From NCBI RefSeq assembly GCF_003628505.1, contig NZ_RBZP01000010.1, positions 1-64,000 on the forward strand: 64,000 nt of DNA. Direction: 5' to 3'. A model generated the notes under the pieces. That model made no database searches. It was not told the origin of the DNA and was given only the letters and a program-made list of their open reading frames with translations. The position numbers and the translations under genes are program-made. Position 1 is the stretch's first letter. Each line of letters starts with the position of its first letter. This document shows, piece after piece, positions 29,660 through 39,303 of this stretch. Source of the DNA: Oceanobacillus halophilus. Its GTDB lineage: Bacteria > Bacillota > Bacilli > Bacillales > Amphibacillaceae.

Positions 29660-31675
29660 ATGAAAAGGAAAAAGATTACTATTTTCAGAACCTTTAATGT
29701 GCTTCTCAGTTTTCTACTGGTCTTTAGCACCTTTGGTTCCACTACCCCATTGCTAGCAGATTCTGCTGACCAACCAGCAAGCGTTATAGAATGGGATGAA
29801 GAATTACAAGAAATAGATGGTTTTGGAGGATCGTTTGCATTTCATAAGGGCGGATCCATTATGAGATTAGACGACCCAGTTCGAACTCAAATACTAGACC
29901 TATTGTTCAGCCAAGAGAAAGGTATCGGAATAAGTATTGTTCGGAACATGGTTGGCGATGGTGGAATTGATGACTGGGGAAACGAAGACTATGATGGACC
30001 TAGTGAAACCATCATGCCAAACCCAGGAGAATATGTTTGGGATGACCCAGATTGGAATAAAGATGAGTTTGACAAGTATCAAATCTGGATTATGAATGAA
30101 GCTAAAAAACGAGGAGTAGAGACCTTCTTAAGTACAGTTTGGAGCCCACCAGCATGGATGAAACAAAATAATAGCGTTATAGATAACGGGGAAGGTCCAA
30201 ACAAATTAAGAGAAGATATGTATCAGCAATTTGCAGAGTACTTAGCAGATTATGTCAAAGGTTATAAAGAGCATTTTGATATAGATATCACGCATGTTTC
30301 TCCTGCAAATGAACCTGACTTAAATACAGGATATTCCAGTAACGTATGGACTCCAGATGAGTTAAATACTTTTGTTCGCGATTATATGGGACCTACTTTT
30401 GAAGATAGAGATATCGGTACTAACATTGTTTTAGGTGAGGCAATGAGATTTAGTGAAGAATATGCACTTCCAGCAATAAATGATCCTAAGACCAATAAAT
30501 ATGTAGATGTTGTTGCAGCTCATGCATACACAGGATTACAAGAAGGTGAAACTACACCTGACCCAGATGCCTTTAAACGGTCAAACGAATTAGGAAAAAC
30601 TATTTGGCAAACAGAATACATGAATCAAGGTGACAACAAACAAACTTTTGAAAATAACACTATTACTGATGGATTGAGATATGCTAACCTTATCGGAAAT
30701 ATGTTCGAAGTGTCAGGTACAAATGCTTATTTCTGGTGGTGGCCAGCCGCAAATAACGGAGCGGACGGTTCTGATTTAATTCGTCTCGTGAATGATGGCA
30801 GTGATCAAGGAATAGATCCAACAGAAAATGGATTATACCGCGTCTTTAAACGTTTCTATACTTTTGGGAATTACAGTAGATTTATTCAGCCTGGCTATGT
30901 CATGCTAGAGGCAAATAATCCTGCAGATGATGTAAAGGTTACGGCATACAAAGACTCCGCTACTGATAACTTTACAATTGTTGCCGTGAATAATAGTGTA
31001 GAGGATCAAACGATAACATTTGATTTAGATAACTTCCCTGAAGATGTAAATGCTGTTGTTCCTTACCGAACCTCTGCTAGCGAAAATCTCAAAAAGCTAG
31101 ATTCGGTAAATGTAAATGATAATAACTTTACTATGGAACTAAGAGGTTCCAGTGTAACAAGTTTTATTCCTGAACAATTTGAATTACCTGCCCTTCCTGA
31201 TATGAAAGACGTGTTTTCTACCTATTTAGCTGCAGAAAATGATGGACAGACTTCTGGATTACGAGTAGACAATAATAAAAATGGGGATAAAGTAATAACG
31301 AATGTTAGGGATGGTTCCTATATTAAATATTCTAACGTAAACTTTGCAGATGGATCTGCTTCAGGTGAAGCTGATAAACGAGGAATATTAAGTATGAAAG
31401 CTAAAGTAGCTCCAATTGCAGGTGGTACGATTGAAGTTAGATTAGACGACCCTTATAACGGTAAAATCGTTGGAACCATGGATGTTCCAAGGAACGGAAA
31501 TCCAAATGACCCGATAACTGTATCAACAATGATTGATACAAACTCAACTGATGGTGCCTATGGTTTCCATGACTTATACCTTGTTTTCACCACTGAAAAC
31601 AATAGTAATAGGAAAATGTTTAATGTAAGTAAGTTTGAATTTAGTGATGAAGTAATTTCACCAATTGAAGAATAG
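29660..31675 (+). CDS. secreted GH30 xylanase (glucuronoxylanase-like) with C-terminal CBM6
   Basis: Extracellular enzyme of 671 residues. A signal peptide ends near residue 33. The GH30 (beta/alpha)8 barrel with its beta side domain runs from about 40 to 515, with the acid/base Glu218 in HVSPANEPD and the nucleophile Glu319 in IWQTEY. Residues 525-665 resemble CBM6 (AAENDG, SYIKYSNVNF, GGTIEVRLDD, GFHDLYLVF). Subfamily 8 enzymes cut xylan next to a glucuronic acid side chain, and the aguA/uxu context supports that here, but I cannot confirm the glucuronate-binding residues. AGGAGGGAAG precedes the ATG, and a strong terminator follows. Confidence 0.92.
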   Translation: MKRKKITIFRTFNVLLSFLLVFSTFGSTTPLLADSADQPASVIEWDEELQEIDGFGGSFAFHKGGSIMRLDDPVRTQILDLLFSQEKGIGISIVRNMVGDGGIDDWGNEDYDGPSETIMPNPGEYVWDDPDWNKDEFDKYQIWIMNEAKKRGVETFLSTVWSPPAWMKQNNSVIDNGEGPNKLREDMYQQFAEYLADYVKGYKEHFDIDITHVSPANEPDLNTGYSSNVWTPDELNTFVRDYMGPTFEDRDIGTNIVLGEAMRFSEEYALPAINDPKTNKYVDVVAAHAYTGLQEGETTPDPDAFKRSNELGKTIWQTEYMNQGDNKQTFENNTITDGLRYANLIGNMFEVSGTNAYFWWWPAANNGADGSDLIRLVNDGSDQGIDPTENGLYRVFKRFYTFGNYSRFIQPGYVMLEANNPADDVKVTAYKDSATDNFTIVAVNNSVEDQTITFDLDNFPEDVNAVVPYRTSASENLKKLDSVNVNDNNFTMELRGSSVTSFIPEQFELPALPDMKDVFSTYLAAENDGQTSGLRVDNNKNGDKVITNVRDGSYIKYSNVNFADGSASGEADKRGILSMKAKVAPIAGGTIEVRLDDPYNGKIVGTMDVPRNGNPNDPITVSTMIDTNSTDGAYGFHDLYLVFTTENNSNRKMFNVSKFEFSDEVISPIEE

Positions 31676-31677
31676 AA

Positions 31678-31716
31678 AAACGAGGGCACTATATGATTCA
31701 AAGGTGCCCTCGTTTT
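31678..31716 (+). terminator. terminator of the GH30 gene
   Basis: CGAGGGCAC and GTGCCCTCG pair around a 14-base loop and are followed by T6. Confidence 0.9.
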
Positions 31717-31789
31717 TTCTATTTATTTTAGCTTTGCTTAATGCTTTCTTTTCTTCTTTTATTGCTAGATTATATAGTTATTTACCTCT

Positions 31790-32188
31790 TCACTGAGCTC
31801 GAATCGATGTTTGTTCCACGTTAAATTCTATAATGTTACCGTCAGGATCTTGGCAAAAGATTTGCGCAAAACCGCTTTTGCTATTTGGTTTTAATAGTAT
31901 CTCAACACCTGCTTCTTGCAAATAACGAAGTGTTTGATAATAATTTTTAACACGAATCGCAAAGTGTCCTTCTTTGGATTCAATATTGCGACTCGTTCTT
32001 AAGGTTTCGGAATCATCATAAACAATTAGATGTAATTGTAAGTCGCCTATTTTGTACCAGGCCCCTGGAAAATCAAAATTAGGTCGGTCTAACTCTTCAA
32101 ACCCAAGAATATTTCCGTAGAACTCCTTTGCCTTTTCCAAGTCAGTTACCGAAAGACTTACATGATGTAATCCTTCAATGTTAATCAT
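31790..32188 (-). CDS. VOC-family (glyoxalase-like) metalloprotein
   Basis: A 132-residue protein of the vicinal oxygen chelate fold with two beta-alpha-beta-beta-beta modules. GLHHVSLSVTDLEKAKEFY at the N-terminus supplies the first metal-site histidine, a central His occurs in LQLHLIVYDD, and GNIIEFN near the end supplies the glutamate. Such proteins include glyoxalase I, dioxygenases and fosfomycin-resistance enzymes, and the activity cannot be assigned. The frame opens with TTG at 32197, right against AAGGGG. The ATG at 32188 has correct spacing and is used. Confidence 0.78.
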   Translation of the reverse strand: MINIEGLHHVSLSVTDLEKAKEFYGNILGFEELDRPNFDFPGAWYKIGDLQLHLIVYDDSETLRTSRNIESKEGHFAIRVKNYYQTLRYLQEAGVEILLKPNSKSGFAQIFCQDPDGNIIEFNVEQTSIRAQ

Positions 32189-32306
32189 ATAGTTCAACCC
32201 CTTATTAAAAGCTTCTAAAAGCAGTTTAATATGATTAGCTTAGTCCATACAATTGAAAGCATGTGAGAAAATGTAATTTATTTCCTTTACCATGGATTAA
32301 AATTTC

Positions 32307-33290
32307 TTAATAAGCCCCGCGAATATGATCCTTCACTTTTTCCTCATAAAATCGCACCAAACGGCTCAATTCCTCTTCCGTATAATCCTTCACATCCAGT
32401 GCTCCTAGATTATCCTCCACCTGTTTCACATTACGGAAACCTGGAATCACACTCGTTACCGCTTCCTGTTCCAGAATCCATTTTAAAGCAGCTTTGGTCA
32501 TATTTCCTCTTCCTTCTGCAATCCACTCGAGCTCACGGCTTAATTCCACACCTTTATTAAATTCAAGACCAGCAAAAGTTTCTCCTACATTAAAGGCTTG
32601 TCCGTCTTTGTTAAAACGGCGATGATCATCTTCTTCAAAAGTCGTATCTTTGCTGAATTTACCAGTTAACAAACCACTTGCAAGCGGAACTCTCGCAAGA
32701 ATGCCAACTCCTTTTTCCATGGCTCTTGGGAATAATTCTTCCAGTGGTTTTTGACGGAACATATTAAAAATAACTTGTAAGGCACTTGCTCCAGAGTTTT
32801 CCAGGACATATAATCCTTCCTCTACCGTCTCTACACTTACACCATAGTAACGAATTTTTCCTTCTGCTTTTAATTTTTCCAGTACGTCAAATACACTGCC
32901 ATCTTTTAAAATTTCAAGTGGTGGGCAGTGAATTTGATATAAATCCAAAGTGTCGCGGTTTAATCGTCTTAATGTGTTGTCAAGATAGGTGCGCACCTGT
33001 TCTTCGGAGTAATTTTTTGGATCGTTTATATCCCCTGCACGGCAAAACTTCGAAGCGATATGTATCTCAGATTCCTTTCCTTTCGTTGCTTTTGCTAAAA
33101 GCTCCTCCGCATGGCCATCCCCATACACATCTGCGGTGTCAAAGAAATTAACCCCTAACTCCATTGCACGGTCTAAGCCCTTCAATGATTCCGTATCATT
33201 AACTTTGCCCCATGCACCACCAATAGCCCAAGTACCAAAACTTAGATTGCTAATGTTTAAATCTGTATTTCCTAATTGTTTGTAATTCAA
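32307..33290 (-). CDS. aldo/keto reductase
   Basis: NAD(P)H-dependent reductase of 327 residues in the AKR barrel family. The catalytic tetrad is visible: Asp51 in FFDTADVYG, Tyr56, Lys81 in IASKF, and the histidine in DLYQIHCPP. The start is TTG at 33290 after AGGAGG. It could reduce aldoses, ketones or other aldehydes. Its place beside xylB/xylA suggests a carbohydrate link, but nothing in the sequence fixes the substrate. Confidence 0.85.
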   Translation of the reverse strand: MNYKQLGNTDLNISNLSFGTWAIGGAWGKVNDTESLKGLDRAMELGVNFFDTADVYGDGHAEELLAKATKGKESEIHIASKFCRAGDINDPKNYSEEQVRTYLDNTLRRLNRDTLDLYQIHCPPLEILKDGSVFDVLEKLKAEGKIRYYGVSVETVEEGLYVLENSGASALQVIFNMFRQKPLEELFPRAMEKGVGILARVPLASGLLTGKFSKDTTFEEDDHRRFNKDGQAFNVGETFAGLEFNKGVELSRELEWIAEGRGNMTKAALKWILEQEAVTSVIPGFRNVKQVEDNLGALDVKDYTEEELSRLVRFYEEKVKDHIRGAY

Positions 33291-33443
33291 AGTAATTCCT
33301 CCTCTTTTTATGCTGTGTTGTGTTCTAAAAGATTGTTGTAAATAATCAGTGGATTAGCACAATATTTCCGGAGCTGTTAAAGCACCAACCCCATTTCATA
33401 TTGTGTCGCATTTTATAACAATATGAAGGCTCTTCCACTAATA

Positions 33444-33497
33444 TTCAAAACAGGCTATCCCCATAAGCAACATTTGCTCATATCATGAGATAGCCTT
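33444..33497 (-). terminator. terminator after xylB
   Basis: AGGCTATC (33452-33459) and GATAGCCT (33489-33496) are complementary. The minus-strand tail is GTTTTG. Confidence 0.6.
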
Positions 33498-33504
33498 CTA
33501 TAAA

Positions 33505-35007
33505 CTAGTTACGATAATCCATTAACTGCTCATTTAAATCATTCGTTTTTCCATAAACCTCTTGATAAATCGCAAATAATCCTTTATATCTTTCCACATT
33601 TTCTGGAATTGGTGTATATACTTTATCTTCTTTCAAGAATTCATCTGCACATTCTTTCAAGGTGTCGAACCAACCACAACCAAACGCTGCAAGCATTGCT
33701 GCGCCCATTCCTGGTCCTTGCTCACTTTGCATTTTTACGATTGTTGCATTGAAAATATCAGCTTGCATTTGCAGCCATGATTCATTTTTTGCGCCTCCAC
33801 CGATGGAAACTACCGTATCAATGTTTTTGCCATTTTCACGGAAAATTTCAACCGATTCATTTAGAGAGAAGGTGATTCCTTCCAGAACCGCACGAGCAAA
33901 ATGTTTTCTCTCATGGGATGCATCCATGCCGATAAAGCTTCCGCGAATGTTCGCATCTACGTGCGGGGTTCTTTCTCCAACAATATAAGGAGTAAAGATT
34001 AGCCCATTGGATCCAACTGGAACGCTATCGATATCCGCTAATAGTTCGTTAAAGTCAATTTCTTTTGCAAACGTGTCTTTAAACCAAGATAGGCTATATC
34101 CTGCTGCAAGTGTTACCCCCATGGTATAGAACACTTCTGGTGCTCCATGGTTGAAGTAATGAACTTTACCTTCAAAGTCCTTATCTCCATTTGCTTCATA
34201 GGATAAAACCACTCCAGATGTACCGGTACTTGCTAATGTTTTTCCATCCTCTAAAATTCCAGAACCAATGGCACCACATGCATTATCAGCGCCACCTGCA
34301 AATACTTTTGTTGCAGGACTTAATCCTGTAGCTTCAGCGATTCCCGCAGTAATTGTACCAACCTCATCATGTGAACCAACTAATGGCGGACAAATTTCTG
34401 GATTAATATCCAATATTTCACAAATCTCTTTGCTCCATGTTTTTTCAGCAACATTTAACAGTAATGTCCCTGCTGCGTCTGAATACTCCATATGCAACTG
34501 CTCAGTTAATTTCAAGCGAACATAGTCTTTCGGTAATACAAAGGCTTTTGCTTGATTGAAAACTTCAGGTTCATGATTTTTCACCCATAGTATTTTTGGT
34601 AGGGTAAATCCTTCCAGTGCAGGGTTCTTCGTTATTTCTAGTAGGCGTTCTTTGCCCACTTTTTCATAAATCTCTTCACATTCTTTGGTCGTTCTTGTAT
34701 CATTCCAAAGAATGGCATTACGTAAGACTTCGTTATTTTCATCTAATAGAACGAGTCCATGCATCTGTCCGGAAAAGCTAAGTCCTTCGATATCTTCTGG
34801 ATTCCCTTTAAAATCTGCTAGTAATTCGGATAAGCCAGCAACCGTTTGTTCTACCCAGTCATTTGGATTTTGTTCACTGTAGCCTACTTTTTCCTGAATG
34901 AGTGGATAGGACTTAGAAACTTCCTGCGTCACTTCTCCCTGCTGATTCACTAATAATATTTTGACAGCACTTGTCCCTAAATCTACTCCAATTACGTATT
35001 TCATCAT
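33505..35007 (-). CDS. xylB: xylulokinase
   Basis: Phosphorylates D-xylulose to xylulose-5-phosphate for the pentose phosphate pathway. About 500 residues of the FGGY kinase family: GVDLGTSAVKILLV at the N-terminus, the substrate segment SGQMHGLVLLD, DAAGTLLLN, phosphate-binding TGTSGVV, and GGGAKNESWLQMQADIF at the C-terminus. The frame is open to 35022, but AGGAGAG lies inside that stretch and sets the start at the ATG pair at 35007/35004. It follows xylA copy 2 by 140 bases with a hairpin between, so its expression may be lower than that of the isomerase. Confidence 0.96.
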   Translation of the reverse strand: MMKYVIGVDLGTSAVKILLVNQQGEVTQEVSKSYPLIQEKVGYSEQNPNDWVEQTVAGLSELLADFKGNPEDIEGLSFSGQMHGLVLLDENNEVLRNAILWNDTRTTKECEEIYEKVGKERLLEITKNPALEGFTLPKILWVKNHEPEVFNQAKAFVLPKDYVRLKLTEQLHMEYSDAAGTLLLNVAEKTWSKEICEILDINPEICPPLVGSHDEVGTITAGIAEATGLSPATKVFAGGADNACGAIGSGILEDGKTLASTGTSGVVLSYEANGDKDFEGKVHYFNHGAPEVFYTMGVTLAAGYSLSWFKDTFAKEIDFNELLADIDSVPVGSNGLIFTPYIVGERTPHVDANIRGSFIGMDASHERKHFARAVLEGITFSLNESVEIFRENGKNIDTVVSIGGGAKNESWLQMQADIFNATIVKMQSEQGPGMGAAMLAAFGCGWFDTLKECADEFLKEDKVYTPIPENVERYKGLFAIYQEVYGKTNDLNEQLMDYRN

Positions 35008-35034
35008 TAATCTCTCCTGCATTCTAATAAGATA

Positions 35035-35078
35035 TAAAAGACGAAGACACAGATTGGAATGGTCTTCGTCTTTCTTTT
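35035..35078 (-). terminator. hairpin between xylA copy 2 and xylB (partial terminator)
   Basis: AGACGAAGA (35039-35047) and TCTTCGTCT (35063-35071) pair. On the minus strand the stem is followed by TTTTATAT. It may reduce read-through from xylA into xylB. Confidence 0.6.
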
Positions 35079-35147
35079 GGCAGTTAGGAAGGGCGGACCT
35101 TCCTTCTGCATACGTGTCATTCCTAGATGAACTGATAAGATTATCTA

Positions 35148-36473
35148 TTACTCACCTGCAAATGTTGTTAATAGATATTGATTGATTGTAGCATTAATGC
35201 TTTCCAGTTTACCAGATTCGTTGTTGATTTCTTTCAATCCTAGCGCATATTCTTCTAATTTATGAAGGTCTGTTTTTCCTTCTACAATATCAAGGCCAAT
35301 TCCATCTTTGTAAGTCTTGTAGCGATCGTCAACGATGTTTTCAAGAACTTTATCATCGATTAAGCGTTGCGCTACTTTTAACCCAACGGCATAACCATCC
35401 ATTCCAGCGATATGTGCATGGAATAAATCTTCTGGAGCAAATGATCCACGGCGAACTTTCGCATCAAAGTTCAATCCACCACGACCTAGTCCACCATTTT
35501 TCAAGATTTCATACATAGCTAGTACAGAAGTATGAAGATCTGTTGGGAATTCATCGGTATCCCAGCCTAGTAATGGATGTCCTTGGTTGGCATCCACAGA
35601 ACCTAACATGTTGTGAATTCTTGCATAGTGTAATTCATGTTCAAATGTATGACCCGCTAAGGTTGCATGGTTTGCTTCGATGTTAAATTTGAAGACATCT
35701 TGTAAACCGTAATGTTGTAAGAATGCATAACCACTTGCTACATCAAAGTCATATTGATGAGAAGTTGGCTCTTTTGGTTTTGGTTCGATTAGGAATTGTG
35801 CATCAAAGCCAATTTCTTTCGCATAATCATTGGCCATATGGAAGAAACGTCCTAAGTTGTCCATTTCTAATTTCATATCTGTATTTAGAAGTGTTTCGTA
35901 TCCTTCACGGCCACCCCAGAATACATAGTTTTCTGCTCCAAGTTCTTTCCCAACTTCTAAGCCTTTTTTCACTTTCGCAGCTGCATAAGCGAATACATCC
36001 GCATTGCTGGATGATCCTGCACCATGTACAAAACGTGGGTTACTGAAATTATTTACGGTGTTCCAAAGTAATTTTGTTTTCGAATCTTTCATGTATTCTT
36101 TGATCATCGCAACGATCGTATCTAGATTTTTGTTAGATTCAGCTAGCGTGTCGCCTTCAGGTGCGATATCAACATCATGGAATGCAAAGAATGGAGCATT
36201 AATCTTTTCGAAGAATTCAAATGCTGCTTCTACGCGTGCTTTTGCCTGGTCCATTCCCGTGAATTTATCCCAAGGGCGAATCGCAGTACCTGCACCAAAT
36301 GGATCTGATAGGTCTTCGGTGAATGTGTGCCAGTATGCCACACCAAAGCGAAGAATTTCTTCCATTGATTTTCCATTAATTTTTTCTTCTGGATTGTAGA
36401 ATTTAAATGCAAATGGATTCGTTGATTTTGGACCTTCATACTTGATATTGCTTACGTTGTTAAAATACGTCAT
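35148..36473 (-). CDS. xylA: xylose isomerase, copy 2
   Basis: Same enzyme as copy 1, 441 residues, differing at about nine positions: seven in the first 40 residues plus Asp/Asn in HNMLGSV and Lys/Asn near the C-terminus. All catalytic and metal-binding residues are kept. The start at MTYFNN follows AGGAGG. It is followed by xylB on the same strand. Like copy 1 it has a XylR operator and a cre-like site upstream, but the regulatory sequence around these has diverged more than the coding sequence. The two copies look like a recent duplication or one maintained by gene conversion. Confidence 0.97.
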   Translation of the reverse strand: MTYFNNVSNIKYEGPKSTNPFAFKFYNPEEKINGKSMEEILRFGVAYWHTFTEDLSDPFGAGTAIRPWDKFTGMDQAKARVEAAFEFFEKINAPFFAFHDVDIAPEGDTLAESNKNLDTIVAMIKEYMKDSKTKLLWNTVNNFSNPRFVHGAGSSSNADVFAYAAAKVKKGLEVGKELGAENYVFWGGREGYETLLNTDMKLEMDNLGRFFHMANDYAKEIGFDAQFLIEPKPKEPTSHQYDFDVASGYAFLQHYGLQDVFKFNIEANHATLAGHTFEHELHYARIHNMLGSVDANQGHPLLGWDTDEFPTDLHTSVLAMYEILKNGGLGRGGLNFDAKVRRGSFAPEDLFHAHIAGMDGYAVGLKVAQRLIDDKVLENIVDDRYKTYKDGIGLDIVEGKTDLHKLEEYALGLKEINNESGKLESINATINQYLLTTFAGE

Positions 36474-36519
36474 GTGTTGTATCCTCCTAGAATTATATAT
36501 TTAAATAATTTAATAATAA

Positions 36520-36533
36520 TGTAAATGCTTTCA
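36520..36533 (-). promoter_or_regulatory. cre-like site in the xylA copy 2 leader
   Basis: TGTAAATGCTTTCA matches cre with one mismatch. It lies just downstream of the -10 box, as in copy 1. Confidence 0.58.
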
Positions 36534-36540
36534 CAAATTT

Positions 36541-36583
36541 ATTATAGCATGGATTTGTTAGTTAGTCTATCGAATGAACAAAG
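36541..36583 (-). promoter_or_regulatory. xylA copy 2 promoter with XylR operator
   Basis: The minus-strand TATAAT (36541-36546, preceded by TGC) lies 17 bases from a poor -35 TAGACT (36564-36569). The 27-bp operator at 36557-36583 contains CTATCGAATGAACAAAG and overlaps the -35. From 36584 to 36775 I see only AT-rich sequence. Confidence 0.65.
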
Positions 36584-36790
36584 TTTTTTTATTTTTTTTG
36601 ATGTACGTCTGAAAGTAGCCTATTATTGGATTCTACTTTTCGCATATCCATAAAGCTATCGTGCGGCAATTTATTCCATCCATTAATTGTTCGATTAGGA
36701 TAGGTAAAACAGCTAATTTATCGTATAATGAGTAGTACATGCTACTTAGTACATCGATTAAACAGACGTCATCTAAAGGAGGACACAGCA

Positions 36791-37405
36791 TTGAACAGTA
36801 CTACGAGTGCGATTTATAACATTTTGGAATGGATTACTAAATTTGCCTATGTCAATCTTTTATGGGTTATCTTTACATTGTTGGGCGGGGTTATTCTTGG
36901 CTTCTATCCTTCTACCATCGCCATGTTTGCAATGGTTCGAGATTGGTTAAGAGGAACAACGGATTTACCTGTCTTAAAAACGTTTTGGAAGTATTACAAA
37001 CGTGATTTTCTTAAAAGCAACCTGTTGGGCTTATTCCTTAATATCATACTAGCTTTCATTGCCATTGATATTTATTACATTCAAATTAATATGAATGAGC
37101 AGCTAACCTGGACTTATATTCCATTATTTGCCTTTATGCTCATGGTTGCTTTATTCCTATTTTATCTGTTTCCAAGCTATGCGCACTTTGATTTAAAAGT
37201 AGGGCCACTTATGAAAAATGCATTTTTGATTATGTTGATCAGTCCGATTCAAAGCTTTCTCATTATTATTAGTCTTGTATCCGTAGTCTTCATTATGCGC
37301 GCGATCCCAGCATTGTTCTTTATTTTCGGCGGTACGACTTATGCATTCATCACCACTTGGCTAGCGTTACATGCCTTTAATAAGGTGGAGCAGAGACAGA
37401 AATAA
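36791..37405 (+). CDS. DUF624/YesL-family membrane protein
   Basis: A 204-residue integral membrane protein with about five helices (WITKFAYVNLLWVIF, LLGLFLNIILAFIAI and others). YesL-type proteins of unknown function are found beside carbohydrate ABC importers and YesMN two-component systems in Bacilli, as here. The frame is open from 36728, but the TTG at 36791 lies eight bases after AAAGGAGG and is the clear start. Its 3' region contains a 21-bp-period repeat array before the first terminator. Confidence 0.8.
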   Translation: MNSTTSAIYNILEWITKFAYVNLLWVIFTLLGGVILGFYPSTIAMFAMVRDWLRGTTDLPVLKTFWKYYKRDFLKSNLLGLFLNIILAFIAIDIYYIQINMNEQLTWTYIPLFAFMLMVALFLFYLFPSYAHFDLKVGPLMKNAFLIMLISPIQSFLIIISLVSVVFIMRAIPALFFIFGGTTYAFITTWLALHAFNKVEQRQK

Positions 37406-37410
37406 GAGCT

Positions 37411-37575
37411 GCATCGACTATTAGCATGGGATATCAACGAATTATTGAAGTATATCTACCATTCAGGTGCATATATCTACAGGACTGAGGGCTATTTCAA
37501 CGTTCACCTGTTGTATCAACCAAAGTAACACAGATATCAACAATTAAGGAAAATATTCACAAAGCAAGATTTGGG
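37411..37575. repeat. degenerate 21-bp-period repeat array A
   Basis: Units begin at 37431, 37452, 37473, 37494, 37513, 37534 and 37555, each opening with ATATCAAC or a variant (ATATCTAC, ATTTCAAC, GTATCAAC). One unit is 19 bases and the rest are 21. A weaker unit precedes 37431. The anchor is the reverse complement of GTTGATA, the anchor of array B at 39304-39570. There is no open reading frame across it. Confidence 0.6.
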
Positions 37576-37634
37576 TGAGTACTATATTGACCTTCAATTG
37601 TTATATTGATGAAAAATAAACCTGCATAATAATC

Positions 37635-37687
37635 AAAAACCACCTCCCCATACCGTTTCTAAAAACTGTTGGACAAGGTGGTTTTTT
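37635..37687 (+). terminator. terminator downstream of the YesL-like gene and array A
   Basis: AAAAACCACCT (37635-37645) and AGGTGGTTTTTT (37675-37686) pair around a loop of about 29 bases. It is T-rich on the plus side. Confidence 0.65.
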
Positions 37688-37698
37688 ATAAATATAGT

Positions 37699-37733
37699 AA
37701 AAGGACTTTCCAGAGTCTAGGAGAAGTCCTTTT
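37699..37733 (-). terminator. terminator of the second binding-protein gene
   Basis: AAAAGGACTT and AAGTCCTTTT pair around CCAGAGTCTAGGAG. It is nearly identical to the hairpin after the first binding-protein gene at 41473-41507. Confidence 0.78.
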
Positions 37734-37745
37734 CATTGTACTTTA

Positions 37746-39053
37746 TTATTCTTCTGAAAGTGCCTCTTCATGTGCCTTTGCAAATTCTTCTGGTGTAACT
37801 TCCCCACCAAATAATGCTTGAATCATATCTAAATGCAATTGAGCATCTGCCGCTGTCATTTGTACGTCAGCAAATAGTGTAATGTTTTCAGCTTCATTCA
37901 GGTCATTTAAAATATCAACGTACAATGGAAGAAGATCCATGGATTCCGTATCAATTTTAGCTGCAGGTACCATTCCTACTTCAGTTACCGCTCTATCGCC
38001 CCATTGTTCCACAAGATAAGATGCAAATGCCATTGCATCTTCTTTCACATCAGAGTTTTCAGCGACGAACAACCCAACTCCAGGTCCACCAACATAATTA
38101 TTCATGTTTCCCTTTCCATCAATGGAAGGGAATGGGAAGTACCCAACAGAATCTCTAAATTCCTGTGCAACATCTTCATTTGTTGTAAAGTTTGCTAAAT
38201 CCCATGTAGCTGTTAAGTACATTGCTGCCTGTCCACTTAAAAACATACTTTTTGCCTCTTCATCAGCTAAACCATTCGGACCAGCAACAAATGTGTCATT
38301 CTCTACAAGTTTTTGAATTTCTTCACCTGCTTGAACAAATACCGGATCTTCAAAGGACATTTCCCGGTTAATCGCATCTGTTATAACATCCTGATCAGCA
38401 CCAAGTCTTGTAGCTGCATACATATACCACATGGAACCAGTCCAAGCATCTTTGTTCCCAAGTGCAACAGGATTAACACCGTTTTCATTTAACGTTTTTA
38501 CAATTTCATTCAGTTCTTCCATAGTCTCAGGCTCTTCCAATCCATATTCATCAAAAATAGCTTTGTTGTAATAGATACTTGCTATATTTAATTCTAATGG
38601 TAGTCCATATGTATTTCCATTCATAGAAAACGGATCTGTGGTTCCTGCTACAAAGTTATCTTTATTGTAAATGTCATCTAATGGAGCATATTTATTTCCT
38701 TCTACATAAGGCTTCATGTATCCTGCTGCCCATGTAATGCCAACATCCGGTAATTCATCCGAAGTAGATAATACTTTGATTTTATCTTTATATTGTTCAT
38801 TACTTAAAACTTCTAATTCAATCGTAACGTCAGGATTATCTTCTTCAAATTCTGAGATAATCTCGTTTATTGTATTGTATTGCGGAGCTGTACTGCCTTC
38901 TGTGTAAGAGTGCATAAACCTAATTGTTTTATTTCCCGAATCTGATTCACCGGAAGAATCTACGCTCGCATCAGACCCTCCCCCACACGCAGCAAGCAAT
39001 AAAGATAAAACAAATAAGACCACCACAGTTGTAATCGCTTTCTTTAAATACAT
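37746..39053 (-). CDS. CUT1 ABC sugar-binding lipoprotein, copy 2 (XynE-like)
   Basis: Extracellular solute-binding lipoprotein of 435 residues, lipobox LAAC with Cys23, and the bacterial family 1 solute-binding fold (TIRFMHSYTEGS, SNEQYKDKIKVLS, YGLPLELNIASIYYNKAIFD, GNKDAWTGSMWYMY). It is about three-quarters identical by eye to copy 1 (41541-42857), and the downstream hairpin is shared as well. It has no permease of its own and presumably delivers sugar to the permeases at 39664-41379. The ligand is probably xylo-oligosaccharide. A XylR-like operator lies upstream. It is bracketed by two 21-bp repeat arrays. Confidence 0.9.
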   Translation of the reverse strand: MYLKKAITTVVVLFVLSLLLAACGGGSDASVDSSGESDSGNKTIRFMHSYTEGSTAPQYNTINEIISEFEEDNPDVTIELEVLSNEQYKDKIKVLSTSDELPDVGITWAAGYMKPYVEGNKYAPLDDIYNKDNFVAGTTDPFSMNGNTYGLPLELNIASIYYNKAIFDEYGLEEPETMEELNEIVKTLNENGVNPVALGNKDAWTGSMWYMYAATRLGADQDVITDAINREMSFEDPVFVQAGEEIQKLVENDTFVAGPNGLADEEAKSMFLSGQAAMYLTATWDLANFTTNEDVAQEFRDSVGYFPFPSIDGKGNMNNYVGGPGVGLFVAENSDVKEDAMAFASYLVEQWGDRAVTEVGMVPAAKIDTESMDLLPLYVDILNDLNEAENITLFADVQMTAADAQLHLDMIQALFGGEVTPEEFAKAHEEALSEE

Positions 39054-39115
39054 TTAAAAACCCTCCTAGAAAAATATTTTTTTGATTATAAGCATATTTA
39101 TATTACCATTAAAAA

Positions 39116-39142
39116 CATTGTTTGTATACTGGATGAACGAAC
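39116..39142 (-). promoter_or_regulatory. XylR-like operator upstream of binding-protein copy 2
   Basis: The site contains TTGTTTGTATACTGGATGAA followed by CGAAC and agrees with the xylA copy 1 operator at about 19 of 27 positions. TTGTT and AACAA (39118-39144) are inverted ends. Confidence 0.45.
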
Positions 39143-39303
39143 AATAATAAGAGATTAAGGATTTTTTCTAAAAGATAGTTTTTTTTTAACATTTTATAGA
39201 GACTATAGACATCTTCATATTCCGCCTCCTCTTACTCGAAATTGATTTATAGAGTAGGTATGATCTATGCTTCTTTTTAGATAATTACAGATAGAAATCA
39301 CTT

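Noticed and set aside
32189-32197. TTG start at 32197 for the VOC protein
   Set aside because: AAGGGG directly abuts it with no spacer. The ATG nine bases later has correct spacing.
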